In this document: piece after piece, positions 55,828-55,884 of the stretch
Numbering within the stretch: the first letter of the stretch is position 1
Layout of the letters: the number at the start of each line of letters is the position of its first letter
Assembly (NCBI GenBank): GCA_021801705.1
Contig: JAJYXP010000049.1
Coordinates: forward strand, 1 to 55,884
Source of the DNA: Pseudomonadota bacterium
Lineage (GTDB): Bacteria > Pseudomonadota > Gammaproteobacteria > Burkholderiales > Sulfuricellaceae
Reading direction: 5' to 3'
DNA length: 55,884 bases
Position numbers and translations under genes: made by a program
Notes under the pieces: model-generated
The model's database searches: none
What the model saw: only the letters and a program-made list of their open reading frames with translations
What the model was told of the DNA's origin: nothing

Positions 55828-55884
55828 ATGAGCCGGGGTTTTGAATCGCGATTTGAAGCTTATTGTGCGGAGTTGGTCAAAACG
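55828..55884 (+). CDS. Probable transposase, N-terminal fragment cut by the window end
   Basis: Nineteen codons from the ATG at 55828, reading MSRGFESRFEAYCAELVKT. This resembles the beginning of IS701/IS4-group transposases (RFEAYxxxL), but the sequence is too short to be sure. GAGCGAGGG is upstream. It follows family A copy 5 by 64 bases, which would hold the left end of the insertion sequence. Confidence 0.45.
   Translation, partial: MSRGFESRFEAYCAELVKT

Overview
The window looks like a chromosomal segment of a betaproteobacterium, most likely a sulfur-metabolising member of the Nitrosomonadales. This is inferred from three things: the argH / algZ-algR / hemC-hemD-hemX-hemY neighbourhood shared by beta- and gammaproteobacteria, the tetrathionate reductase genes with their TtrS/TtrR sensor pair, and overall protein resemblance. 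No database search was possible. No tRNA, rRNA or CRISPR array was seen.

Layout. 1-1339: tail of an FxsA-like membrane protein, then a ferredoxin-reductase fusion. 1351-7627 (minus): a compact type I restriction-modification operon, hsdR-hsdS-(RhuM/Fic)-hsdM, joined by ATGA overlaps or a 3-base gap. 7871-12234 (minus): haem operon hemC-hemD-hemX-hemY. 12268-16489: a periplasmic thioredoxin, the AlgZ/AlgR two-component system, argH and a short S24-type protein. 16574-22175: two large c-di-GMP proteins, one PAS-GGDEF-EAL and one with a TtrS-like periplasmic sensor joined to GAF, HD-GYP and a decayed GGDEF. 22193-33853: a transport and signalling block with two sodium/solute symporters and their small partner subunits, two cNMP-CBS-nucleotidyltransferase paralogues, a DnaQ-like exonuclease and a TctDE-like two-component system. 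34243-48521: a sulfur and thiol block with ttrBCA, a QseBC-like pair, dsbD-tlpA-dsbG, ttrSR and a periplasmic DsrE-like protein. 48691-55884: groESL with a CIRCE operator, DNA polymerase X, two small unknown genes, a decayed universal-stress-protein remnant, ftsH, and the start of a probable transposase.

The most striking signal is between the genes. A 115-bp palindromic mobile element (here 'family A') occurs five times (10406, 19322, 33959, 39468, 55646). Four copies are flanked by matching 4-bp direct repeats that differ from copy to copy (CTGG, TTAG, CTAG, CTAG), which is strong evidence of transposition. A different 268-bp element (family B) with perfect 25-bp terminal inverted repeats sits at 9059-9326. 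One copy of A and the copy of B hit the two successive gene junctions hemD/hemX and hemX/hemY. Removing each element on paper, with one target duplication, restores a 4-base stop/start overlap (ATGA and GTGA). The haem operon was therefore once fully overlapped, and both elements rewrote the C-terminus of the upstream protein.

Regulation visible in the sequence: a sigma-70-like promoter and perfect CIRCE operator before groES, followed by a perfect 23-bp hairpin in the leader; a PmrA/QseB-type box (GTTAAT-N5-CTTAAT) between the QseB-like regulator and dsbD; a CTTACA-N5-CTTACA direct repeat before the TctD-like regulator; and intrinsic terminators after groEL, the ActP-like gene and a 57-residue gene.
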